Assembly: GCA_051883695.1 (NCBI GenBank)
Contig: JBJEUF010000114.1
Location: forward strand, 1-41,580
Source: UBA11524 sp051883695
GTDB lineage: Bacteria > Bacillota > Clostridia > Christensenellales > Aristaeellaceae
Direction of reading: 5' to 3'
Length of the DNA: 41,580 nucleotides
This document shows, one piece after another, positions 33,199-40,023 of this stretch. Both the position numbers and the translations under genes were made by a program. The notes beneath the pieces were generated by a model. That model saw only the letters and a program-made list of their open reading frames with translations, had not been told where the DNA came from and did not search any database. How positions within the stretch are numbered: position 1 is the first letter of the stretch; each line of letters starts with the position of its first letter.

Positions 33199-34065
33199 AT
33201 GATCCGCATCATCACGGACAGCATGTCCGATTATGCGCATACCCCCCATCGCGATCCCGATGTGATCCTCGCCTGCCAGCCCGTTCGCTTCGGGATGGAG
33301 GAATTCATCGACGACGGCGTTTCGATGCCCCAGAGCGATTTCTACGCCCGGATGCGAACCGCCACGGAGCTGCCCAAAACCTCCATGGTGCCCATGCAGA
33401 CATGGAAGGACGCGCTGAAAGCCGCCCTGGCCGATCCGGCGGACACGGCGCTGATCATCACCGGTTCCTCCAGGCTCTCCGGCGGCTACCAGAGCGCGCT
33501 GACCGCCGCTGAATCGCTGAAGATGCCCGAGCGCATCGCCGTGGTCGACTCCCTGACCGCCACCTGCGGCGAGCTGATGCTGGTCGACTGCGCGGTTCGT
33601 ATGCGCGACGCCGGCGCTGCCCTTGCCGAAGCCGTCGCCGCCGTTGAGGATGCCAAAGCCCGGCTGAAGATGGTCGGTCTGGCGGACGATCTGAAATACC
33701 TCGTCATGGGCGGCCGGCTGAATCCGCTGGTCGGCAAGGTCGGCAGCGCGCTGGCCATCAAGCCGATGCTGAAGATTGAGGACGGCGTGATTGGCAAGGC
33801 CGGCATGGTGCGCGGGCTGAAAAAGGGCTGGACATGGTACGTGGAGCAGCTGAAGCAGTTCCCGCCGGATCAGTCCGTGCCCATGTACATCGGCGGCGCA
33901 GACTGCGCCGAGACCACGGAGATGCTCCGCCGGCTGTTCCTGGACGCAGGCATTCCCCTGCCGGAGATCCGCTGCGTGGGCATCGGCTGCCTCATCGGCA
34001 CCCATGTCGGCCCGGGCCTGACGCTCGTCGCCTGGCTTCAGGAGTCCGCGAATGTCCGCAGGTAA
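33199..34065 (+). CDS. DegV family fatty-acid-binding protein (FakB-like)
   Basis: A 288-residue DegV protein. Known FakB members hold a fatty acid while the kinase FakA phosphorylates it to acyl-phosphate. Seen are the N-terminal IRIITDSMSDY, KTSMVPMQTW at about 54-63, GSSRLSGGYQSAL with the conserved Ser and Gly residues that bind the carboxyl group, VMGGRLNPLVGKVG, and near the end IGTHVGPGLTLVAW, with the His that contacts the ligand. All key sites appear intact. GGAGGAAG precedes the ATG, which is three bases after the MarR stop, so the pair is an operon. No fakA gene is nearby. The chain length or type of lipid bound cannot be read. Confidence 0.92.
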   Translation: MIRIITDSMSDYAHTPHRDPDVILACQPVRFGMEEFIDDGVSMPQSDFYARMRTATELPKTSMVPMQTWKDALKAALADPADTALIITGSSRLSGGYQSALTAAESLKMPERIAVVDSLTATCGELMLVDCAVRMRDAGAALAEAVAAVEDAKARLKMVGLADDLKYLVMGGRLNPLVGKVGSALAIKPMLKIEDGVIGKAGMVRGLKKGWTWYVEQLKQFPPDQSVPMYIGGADCAETTEMLRRLFLDAGIPLPEIRCVGIGCLIGTHVGPGLTLVAWLQESANVRR

Positions 34066-34077
34066 TACCAACCCTTT

Positions 34078-34110
34078 GCGCGTGCAGCCCATGGGCCGTG
34101 CGCGCTTTTT
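34078..34110 (+). terminator. Terminator of the MarR-DegV operon
   Basis: A hairpin of about 12 bp with one mismatch and two wobble pairs (34078-34105), followed by five T. Confidence 0.85.
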
Positions 34111-34116
34111 GTTGTC

Positions 34117-34145
34117 TTGCATCCATCGGCAGGCTCGTGTATAAT
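34117..34145 (+). promoter_or_regulatory. Promoter of the RlmA-type gene
   Basis: TTGCAT (34117-34122), 17-bp spacer, perfect TATAAT (34140-34145). Confidence 0.8.
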
Positions 34146-34205
34146 AGTCAGAAGCGATTCCCCCTGCGGTGCCAACCGCGATTTCCATCCGAACCGGAGG
34201 CCTGT

Positions 34206-35036
34206 ATGCTGTCCAAACGCGATAAGCTCTTTCTCGCCGCCGATGCCCTCGGCTGTCTGGTTTGCCCTGTGTGCCGCGCCCCCCTCAGGCGCAGCGGCGA
34301 TGATTTTTCCTGTGCCGCAAAGCACCGTCTCAACGTCAACCGCAAGGGCTGTCTGAACGTGCTGAGCCAGCAGGTCGATTCCTGCTATGACGCGGCGCTG
34401 TTCGATGCGCGGCGGCGCGTGTTCGCCTCCGGCTGCTATGACGCGGTGATCGACGCCATCGAAGCCCTGCTCCCCGCCGGAGCGCATCGCTTGCTGGACG
34501 CGGGCTGCGGCGACGGATGGTACCTGAACGCGCTGCTCAGCCGCCATGAGGATTGGCGCGGCGCAGGCGTTGACATCAGCCGCGATGCCGTGATCCGCGC
34601 GACCGATCTGCCCTGCACAGCCCTGTGGGTCGTGGGCGACCTGCGCCGTCTGCCCTTTGCGGACGGCAGCTTCACCGCCGTGCTGGACGTGCTGACTCCT
34701 GCCAGCTATGACGAATTCCGCCGCGTGCTGGCTCCGGACGGACTGCTCATCAAGGTGTACCCCGGCAGCGGCTATCTGCGCGAGCTCCGTCAGGCCCGGG
34801 GCATGGACGCCTATGCCGAAGGGCAGGTGGACGCGTATCTGCGGGAAAGGGCGCGCGTCCTGGGCGAAAGGCACGTCACCGTCACCCACCGCGTCACGCC
34901 GGAGCTTTGGCGCGATTTCGTCCGGATGACGCCGCTGATGCAGGATCTTTCCTCCGCCGAAAAGGAGGCAATCGCAGACCGGCCCGCACAATGCGTCACG
35001 GTGGATCTGCATGTCGCAGCCTGCTATCCGGGATGA
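34206..35036 (+). CDS. 23S rRNA (guanine-N1)-methyltransferase, RlmA family
   Basis: A 276-residue SAM-dependent methyltransferase of the RlmA family, which methylates G745 (RlmA-I) or G748 (RlmA-II/TlrB) of 23S rRNA near the peptide exit tunnel. The N-terminal zinc finger is VCPVCRAPLRRSGDDFSC then AAKH (Cys20, Cys23, Cys36, His40). LNVNRKGCLNVLSQQ follows, then the SAM loop LLDAGCGDGWYLNALL at about 95-110, GVDISRDAVIRAT, and LIKVYPGSGYLRELR. GGAGG lies before the ATG; the open frame runs further upstream only through non-homologous sequence. Gram-positive members are usually of type II, but the target base cannot be told here. It has its own promoter and is convergent with the SH3 protein gene. 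Confidence 0.9.
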   Translation: MLSKRDKLFLAADALGCLVCPVCRAPLRRSGDDFSCAAKHRLNVNRKGCLNVLSQQVDSCYDAALFDARRRVFASGCYDAVIDAIEALLPAGAHRLLDAGCGDGWYLNALLSRHEDWRGAGVDISRDAVIRATDLPCTALWVVGDLRRLPFADGSFTAVLDVLTPASYDEFRRVLAPDGLLIKVYPGSGYLRELRQARGMDAYAEGQVDAYLRERARVLGERHVTVTHRVTPELWRDFVRMTPLMQDLSSAEKEAIADRPAQCVTVDLHVAACYPG

Positions 35037-35054
35037 TCCGCTGCTCCCCATTCC

Positions 35055-35085
35055 AAAAAACGGACAGCCCCTTCGGGCCGTCCGT
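35055..35085 (-). terminator. Terminator of the SH3-repeat protein gene
   Basis: A hairpin ACGGAC-GGCCC/GGGC-GTCCGT (35060-35085) with a GAAG loop and six T on the minus strand. Confidence 0.85.
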
Positions 35086-35099
35086 CAGCAATCGTTGTA

Positions 35100-36287
35100 T
35101 CAGTCCTTGAGGTATCGCGTCATCATGTACCCGGTATAGCCGTTGTAGCGCACCTTTGTCCACGTGGAGCCATAGGACAGGATCGTTACCTTCGCCCCGT
35201 GCGGCACCTTCACCAGCACCTTGCCGCTTGCCTGAGAGGGTGCGTTGCGCAGGTTCACAAAGGTCTTGTCCGGATGCTTCACCGTCATGGTCGGATTGGT
35301 TTCCACATTGTGCAGCGTCAGGTAATCGGTCATCATATAGCCCGTCTTGCCGTCCACCTTCACCTTGCACCACTGGGTGCCCGGCTCCAGGATGGTAACC
35401 TTCGTCCCGTTGCCGTAGGAGCCCAGCGCCTTGCTGTCCTTGGAGGCTGCCGAGCGCAGATAGAGCTTCTGGTTCCTGCCGGGGTTGGCGACGATGCCGT
35501 AGGGGGTCGTGCCCGAGGACGATCCGCCGCCGGAGGAGCCGCCGGAAGACCCGCCGGAGGAAGAGCCGCCCCCGGCTGAACCGCTGTTCTTCCGGACAAT
35601 GCCGTCCGTCAGGTACGAGCTGTCCATATAGCCCACCGTGCCGTCCGCCACAACCTTCCACCAGCCGTTGCCCTTCTGGAGGATCATGACATAGGTGCCG
35701 TTCGCAACGCTCCTGCTTGCGCTGTAATCCGATCCGGGGCCATTGCGCAGGCGCAGCGCGCCGCCGTTTGCGGTCGTCACCGTCGCCACCTCGGTCGAAT
35801 AGGTCGTGTACTTCTTCGTAATGAAGGATGCGTCGAAATAACCGATCACACCGTCCACGGACACGTGATACCAGCCGTCATTCTCGCTCAGCAGCACGCA
35901 GGGCGTCCCGTCGTCATACTGCCCCAGCACCTTCGCGGAGCGGCTGGGGGATTTGCGCAGGTTCAGGTATCCCGCATGCTCCACAATGCCGATGGTGCCC
36001 TTGGCCGCCGCCGAGACATACACGAAGCTCTTGCTCATATAGCCGGTCTTGCCATCCGGCGCGACGACCTTGTAGAAGCTGCCGCTCTCGCCGGTGATGC
36101 GCATCCAGGTACCCTTCTTGTAGGCGCCCAGCCACTGCCCGTTGGTGGAGGCAGAGCCACGCAGATTGACGGTCGTCCCGCCGTCCACCGTCCCGAAACG
36201 CAGTGTCTCAGCCAGTGCCGTACCGGCTGTCAGCAGCATCAGCAACGCGGTAACGATCGCAAAGAGCCATTTGCCGCTCCGTTTCAT
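35100..36287 (-). CDS. Secreted protein with five bacterial SH3 repeats
   Basis: A 395-residue exported protein. The signal peptide is MKRSGKWLFAIVTALLMLLT to AGTALA/E (about 26). Five SH3-type repeats follow at about 30-90, 95-157, 168-230, 265-325 and 335-395; each has the NLR/LRLRNG entry and ends in the GYM-x-x-x-[YF]-[LV] pattern (GYMSKSFVYV, GYFDASFI, GYMDSSYLTD, GYMMTDYLTL, GYMMTRYLKD). Between repeats 3 and 4 is a flexible Gly/Ser linker of about 27 residues. There is no catalytic domain and no sorting signal, so it is probably a wall-bound scaffold or binding protein; SH3 domains of this type bind peptidoglycan peptides. The start at 36287 is set by AGGGGGA, with the nearer ATG touching it. 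Confidence 0.9.
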   Translation of the reverse strand: MKRSGKWLFAIVTALLMLLTAGTALAETLRFGTVDGGTTVNLRGSASTNGQWLGAYKKGTWMRITGESGSFYKVVAPDGKTGYMSKSFVYVSAAAKGTIGIVEHAGYLNLRKSPSRSAKVLGQYDDGTPCVLLSENDGWYHVSVDGVIGYFDASFITKKYTTYSTEVATVTTANGGALRLRNGPGSDYSASRSVANGTYVMILQKGNGWWKVVADGTVGYMDSSYLTDGIVRKNSGSAGGGSSSGGSSGGSSGGGSSSGTTPYGIVANPGRNQKLYLRSAASKDSKALGSYGNGTKVTILEPGTQWCKVKVDGKTGYMMTDYLTLHNVETNPTMTVKHPDKTFVNLRNAPSQASGKVLVKVPHGAKVTILSYGSTWTKVRYNGYTGYMMTRYLKD

Positions 36288-36368
36288 TTTCCGCATTCCC
36301 CCTAAAATGGAATGATATGGTACGGCATATGCATATACCTTGCCTATACCTGTGTTCTTCACAAATTC

Positions 36369-36397
36369 ATTATACGTCGGTTCTGAAAAAAAAGCAA
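36369..36397 (-). promoter_or_regulatory. Promoter of the SH3-repeat protein gene
   Basis: On the minus strand: TTGCTT (36392-36397), 17-bp spacer, perfect TATAAT (36369-36374). It leaves a leader of about 75 nt. Confidence 0.75.
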
Positions 36398-36465
36398 GCC
36401 ACACTGCAACATTTTCGGACTGAGGATCGTCAATTAAGTGAAACCGTTCAACACAGGAGGACCGT

Positions 36466-37896
36466 ATGATGAAAAAGCTATGGATGCTGCTTGCATGTCT
36501 GCTGCTGCTGAGCCTGCCCGCTCTGGCCGAGCCGGTTGTAATGGGCGACGGCTACACGGCGTATCTGGGCGAAAGCAATTACATGTACCTGCTTGATCCC
36601 CTTGGCGCGACCAAGGTGCTCCGTTACCCGATTGCGGATCTCATTTCCATTCAGGATGGCAATGTCTACGCCGTCGCGCAGGACGGGCGTCTGTTCGCCA
36701 TCCGGCTGGACGGATCCCAGACCCTCGTGCTGTCGGACAATCCGACGGAGGCCGACATCGCCGCGCTGACGCCGCGCGCTGCCTATACGCTGGAGAACGG
36801 CTCGCTCTACGCCCTGCGCGCCAACGGCGAACGGACGCTGCTGTCCACCTCCGTGACCGCTGCCGCCGCCAATGAGGAGCGCCTGTTCTTCATCACGCAG
36901 ACGACCACCGGCGTGACCAGCCTCAAGGCCATCCAGCTCACCCAGCTGAACACAGCCGTGACCCCTTATGCCACGCTGCTGGGTGTGGGCGTGAACGATC
37001 CCGTCAGCATGACCGCAACCTCCGATGCGTTGGCCATCGTCGGCGCTGACCGCAGCGTGACCGTCATCAGCCTGATCGACATGAACCGCACGACCCATGC
37101 CGCCGTTTCCGAGAGCACGGAGCGAGCCATGTCCCTGGGCACCGAGGTACTGCGCTATACCGCTGCCGAACAGCGCGGCTGGATCACCGAGTCCAATGAG
37201 TCGCTGCCCACCCTGATCCTGGTGGATCCAAACACCGGCCGCGCGACCAGCGTCCCAACCGCGACGCCGACGCCCACCGCCACGCCCAAGCCCACCGCGA
37301 CCCCCAAGCCCACCGCGACCCCCAAGCCCACCGCCACCCCCGCGCCTGAGGATCCGTATCCCCAGCTGTCCTATGGCGACAAGGGGACGGCTGTGCGCAA
37401 CATGCAGCGCCGCCTGAAGGCGCTTGGCTATCCCGTCGGCAACGTGGACGGCACCTGGGGCAAGAACACCCAGCTGGCTGTGAACCTGTTCCAGTGCGCC
37501 CTTGGCTGGACGGAGCGCTCCTACGCCTCCAGCGCCATGCAGGAGCGGCTCTACAGCCGCAAGGCCCCGACCTACGATCCCTATGCGCCCCTGCGCGAGG
37601 GTGACAAGGGCACCGACGTGAAGCTGATGCAGAAGGCGCTGTTCGATCTGGGCTATCTCGGCACAGACGAAAAGGAGGAGGTCGACGGCAAGTACGGCCC
37701 CATCACCACCCAGGCCGTGAAGGCGTTCCAGGCCGCCGTCGGCAGCGATATTCTCCGCATCACCGGCGAAGCGGACGCGGATACCCTCATGATCCTCTTC
37801 AGCCCGGACGCGCCCCGGAACCCCGCGCTCAATCCGCCGACGCCGCCCATCACCACCTCGACCGATCTGATCATCACCATTACCCCGGATAGGTAA
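36466..37896 (+). CDS. Secreted protein with two PG-binding domains and a Thr-Pro linker
   Basis: A 476-residue exported protein. The signal peptide MMKKLWMLLACLLLLSLPALA is cut before E at about 21. Residues 22-260 form a domain rich in short strands with repeated pairs such as SIQDGNVYAVAQDGRLFAIR and YTLENGSLYALRANGERTLL, which suggests a beta-propeller-like fold of the kind in DUF5050 proteins; this is an inference. A linker of TATPKP repeats (about 262-295) is followed by PG-binding_1 domains at about 300-360 (GDKGTAVRNMQRRLKALGY) and 370-440 (GDKGTDVKLMQKALFDLGYL). The tail is Pro/Thr rich. It is probably anchored to peptidoglycan, showing the propeller outside. GGAGG precedes the ATG. 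No enzyme motif is seen. Confidence 0.88.
   Translation: MMKKLWMLLACLLLLSLPALAEPVVMGDGYTAYLGESNYMYLLDPLGATKVLRYPIADLISIQDGNVYAVAQDGRLFAIRLDGSQTLVLSDNPTEADIAALTPRAAYTLENGSLYALRANGERTLLSTSVTAAAANEERLFFITQTTTGVTSLKAIQLTQLNTAVTPYATLLGVGVNDPVSMTATSDALAIVGADRSVTVISLIDMNRTTHAAVSESTERAMSLGTEVLRYTAAEQRGWITESNESLPTLILVDPNTGRATSVPTATPTPTATPKPTATPKPTATPKPTATPAPEDPYPQLSYGDKGTAVRNMQRRLKALGYPVGNVDGTWGKNTQLAVNLFQCALGWTERSYASSAMQERLYSRKAPTYDPYAPLREGDKGTDVKLMQKALFDLGYLGTDEKEEVDGKYGPITTQAVKAFQAAVGSDILRITGEADADTLMILFSPDAPRNPALNPPTPPITTSTDLIITITPDR
37273..37344 (+). repeat. 18-bp tandem repeat coding for PTATPK
   Basis: Four units of 18 bp in frame (37273, 37291, 37309, 37327), the middle two identical (CCCACCGCGACCCCCAAG), the last diverged at its end. 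It makes the extracellular linker, and its unit number could vary between strains. Confidence 0.9.
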
Positions 37897-37905
37897 GCAG
37901 CCACA

Positions 37906-37940
37906 GCAAAGCCGCCCGATGCACTCACGCACCGGGCGGC
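37906..37940. repeat. Left copy of 35-bp direct repeat flanking hairpin element 3
   Basis: It contains a hairpin with 12-bp arms GCCGCCCGATGC/GCACCGGGCGGC (one mismatched/wobble pair). Exact copy at 38162-38196. It begins nine bases after the stop of the PG-binding gene. Confidence 0.93.
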
Positions 37941-38161
37941 CGAACATGTCAAAAAGCCCTGGGAGGTGTCGGAGGGCCCGCAGGCCCTCTGACGCTCATC
38001 GTATCCGACGGCTTTGCCGGCGGGGCGGGGCTTTCTCGCCTCCGGCGAGAAATTTCCTTACAAATTCGCCGGCCGGGAGCAAAGCGACCAGGCGAATTTG
38101 CACCGCCCGCAGGCGGTTTCCTCCTCCTCAAAAAAAGTAGCCGCAGCCACTTTTTTGACAC
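37941..38161. mobile_element. Hairpin-array element, copy 3 (diverged)
   Basis: A 221-bp unit in the same orientation as copy 1. The left 50 bp are nearly identical (AGCCCTGGGAGGTGTCGG and the hairpin at 37972-37989); the rest keeps the chain of hairpins with other sequences: 38005-38023 (7 of 8 pairs, TTT loop), 38032-38052 (TTTCTCGCC/GGCGAGAAA), 38061-38100 (10-bp stem, 20-nt loop), 38103-38116 (CCGCC/GGCGG, CGCA loop) and 38130-38150 extended by A and T runs. TTTCCTTACA is kept at the same place as in copy 1. Ends are TGTCAAAAAG and the complement. A 35-bp direct repeat flanks it. Confidence 0.82.
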
Positions 38162-38203
38162 GCAAAGCCGCCCGATGCACTCACGCACCGGGCGGCTGTT
38201 TTT
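38162..38203 (+). terminator. Right copy of 35-bp repeat: terminator of the PG-binding gene
   Basis: Exact copy of 37906-37940 (38162-38196), here followed by TG and five T. It is the intact intrinsic terminator of the pair; the left copy is followed by the element instead. Confidence 0.85.
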
Positions 38204-38209
38204 GCGCGC

Positions 38210-38572
38210 TCATTCCTCGCAGACATGCTCCATGCCCTGCCGCAGGAGCGTTGCCACGTGGTCATCCGCCAGGGAATAGAAGATGGTCTTTCCGCTGCGG
38301 CGCGCCTTGATCAGCTGCGCCTGCTTGAGAATACGCAGCTGATGGGACACGGCACTCTGCGTCATCCCCAGCAGCTTTGCCAGATCGCACACGCAGACCT
38401 CCGCCGTCAGCAGCACATACAGAATGCGCACCCGCGTCCCGTCGCCAAAGACCTTGAACAGGTCCGCCAGCTTCATCAGGCTGTCCTCGGCGGGAAAATT
38501 CTGCTGCACCTGCGCCACCACATTCTCATGGACGCACAGGAATCCGCAGGTTTCAATGGTAGTCTCAGACAT
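38210..38572 (-). CDS. ArsR/SmtB family metal sensor, CadC-like with two metal sites
   Basis: A 120-residue winged-helix repressor that leaves DNA on metal binding. The alpha3N-type ligands of CadC are present: Cys9 and Cys13 (ETCGFLCVHE) with Cys60 and Cys62 (EVCVCDLA). The SmtB alpha5 motif D-x-H-x10-H-x2-E is also complete: Asp103, His105, His116, Glu119. The recognition helix is TQSAVSHQLRILKQ (about 71-84). The pattern predicts sensing of Cd/Pb/Zn at the thiolate site and Zn at the helix-5 site, as in CadC. No metal exporter gene is near; the gene is alone between element 3 and tldE. The first ATG with GGGGAGG upstream is used. Its own promoter is at 38605-38633. Confidence 0.93.
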   Translation of the reverse strand: MSETTIETCGFLCVHENVVAQVQQNFPAEDSLMKLADLFKVFGDGTRVRILYVLLTAEVCVCDLAKLLGMTQSAVSHQLRILKQAQLIKARRSGKTIFYSLADDHVATLLRQGMEHVCEE

Positions 38573-38604
38573 GGCGCAGGCCTCCCCGGTGATGGAATAT
38601 CCCC

Positions 38605-38633
38605 ATTATAGCAGGGATTCGAAAAAAACGCAA
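38605..38633 (-). promoter_or_regulatory. Promoter of the metal sensor gene
   Basis: On the minus strand: TTGCGT (38628-38633), 17-bp spacer, perfect TATAAT (38605-38610). No clear 12-2-12 repeat was seen. Confidence 0.75.
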
Positions 38634-38636
38634 ACG

Positions 38637-38663
38637 AAAAGGGCAGAGGTGGCTCCCCTGCCC
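38637..38663 (-). terminator. Terminator of tldD-tldE
   Basis: GGGCAG/CTGCCC stem (38641-38646 with 38658-38663), extended inward by GG/CC, followed by TTTTC on the minus strand, 12 bases after the tldE stop. Confidence 0.75.
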
Positions 38664-38675
38664 CGGATTATAACA

Positions 38676-40010
38676 TCAGCCGCTGACCTTCAGCGTCCCC
38701 ACATCGACGGACGGGCTGCCAATGCTGGAGCCGGAGAAGTCCAGATCGCTGCCCACCGCCACAATGGCCTTGAGCACCTCGTAGAAGTTGCCTGCCACGG
38801 TGATCTGCTCCACGGCGCGGCCGCGCTTGCCGCCCTCGATGGTGTAGCCCTTGGAGAGCAGGGAGAAGTCGCCGCTGGTGGGGTTCGCGCCGGCATGAAG
38901 GCCGGACAGCTCCGTGATGACCAGACCCTCGCCCACATCCGCCATCAGCGCCTCCAGATTCTTTTCGCCGGGCTTGAAGAAGAAGTTGCTCGGTGCCACG
39001 CGGATGGCCCCATTGGCGCGGTACGCATTGCCGGTGGTCGCAACGCCCTGCTTGCGGGCGGTCTTGCGGGAATGCAGGAGCGTCGTCAGCACGCCCGCAT
39101 CAATGACGGCCTTGGTGCGGCAGGCGCTGCCCTCGCCGTCAAAGCGCTGGCTGCCGAAGCCGTCGGGCAGCAGCGGGTCGTCCATCAGGGTCACCGCGTC
39201 GCTGGCGATCTTTTCGCCCTCCCGGCCCTTGAGCAGGGACAGATTCTGCTGCGCATTTTCCGCCGAGAAGATGCCCGAAAAGGTTTGCAGCAGGGACTGC
39301 ATCGCGTCAAAGCGCAAAATGACGCGGTACTCGCCGCCGGGCACAGGACTGCCGCCCAGCTGGTTGACGGTTTCCTCCACCGCCCTCTTGCCGATGCGCT
39401 CCGCATCCAGCGCGGCGAACTGGGTACCGGCCTCCAGATAGCCGCTGTTGGCGGTCTGACCGTTTTCCTTGGCAATCGGCACGGCGTAAGCCACGCAGAA
39501 GCTGCCCTCATCGCTCAGGTCAAGGCCGAAGCTGTTCTTCATGCGGACGGAGGACGTGCCGGTGGACACCATCGCATGCTCCACCTTCCACACGCGAGAA
39601 TCCGCCTCCCTGGCAGCCTTTTCCATCGCCAGGCACAGCGCCAGCTTGGCTTCGGCGGACGTCGTCCCGATATCGCTGGGCGTCCTGGGAATCTCGGGGT
39701 ATTCCGCGTCGCCCGCGTAGATTTCGTCCTGCTCGTCCGTCTCGATGAGCGCGGCGGACTCCTTCACGCCCTCTACCAGCTGGGCAATCGCCGCATCGTC
39801 GAAGGCCTGCGTGGAGCAATAGCCCATCTTGCCGTTCACCGTGCCGCGAAGGCTCAGATTCGCGCTGGAGGACACCTGATACTTGTTGATCTCGCCCTCG
39901 AGTGCGCTGGCCTGGAAGTTGTCCCCTGCGGTGTAATAGACCTCAGCCGTGTCGATGCCGGCTTCCCTGGCAGCCGCCAGCACCCGGTCGATATACTGAT
40001 TCATATCCAT
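38676..40010 (-). CDS. tldE: TldE/PmbA family protein, non-catalytic partner of TldD
   Basis: A 444-residue protein of the TldD/PmbA family. In E. coli TldE pairs with TldD to form a zinc protease that trims peptides such as microcin B17 leader and CcdA. It has no HExxxH motif, as expected for the TldE partner. Family parts seen are YYTAGDNFQASALEGEINKY near the start, SFGLDLSDEGSFC, VILRFDAMQSLL, LMDDPLLPDGFGSQRFDGEG, and the end ITVAGNFYEVLKAIVAVGSD with IGSPSVDVGTLKVSG. AAGGAGG lies eight bases before the ATG at 40010 and too near the ATG at 40016. It starts 13 bases after tldD. The natural substrate is unknown; no RiPP precursor gene was seen beside it. Confidence 0.92.
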   Translation of the reverse strand: MDMNQYIDRVLAAAREAGIDTAEVYYTAGDNFQASALEGEINKYQVSSSANLSLRGTVNGKMGYCSTQAFDDAAIAQLVEGVKESAALIETDEQDEIYAGDAEYPEIPRTPSDIGTTSAEAKLALCLAMEKAAREADSRVWKVEHAMVSTGTSSVRMKNSFGLDLSDEGSFCVAYAVPIAKENGQTANSGYLEAGTQFAALDAERIGKRAVEETVNQLGGSPVPGGEYRVILRFDAMQSLLQTFSGIFSAENAQQNLSLLKGREGEKIASDAVTLMDDPLLPDGFGSQRFDGEGSACRTKAVIDAGVLTTLLHSRKTARKQGVATTGNAYRANGAIRVAPSNFFFKPGEKNLEALMADVGEGLVITELSGLHAGANPTSGDFSLLSKGYTIEGGKRGRAVEQITVAGNFYEVLKAIVAVGSDLDFSGSSIGSPSVDVGTLKVSG

Positions 40011-40023
40011 GCTCATACCCTCC

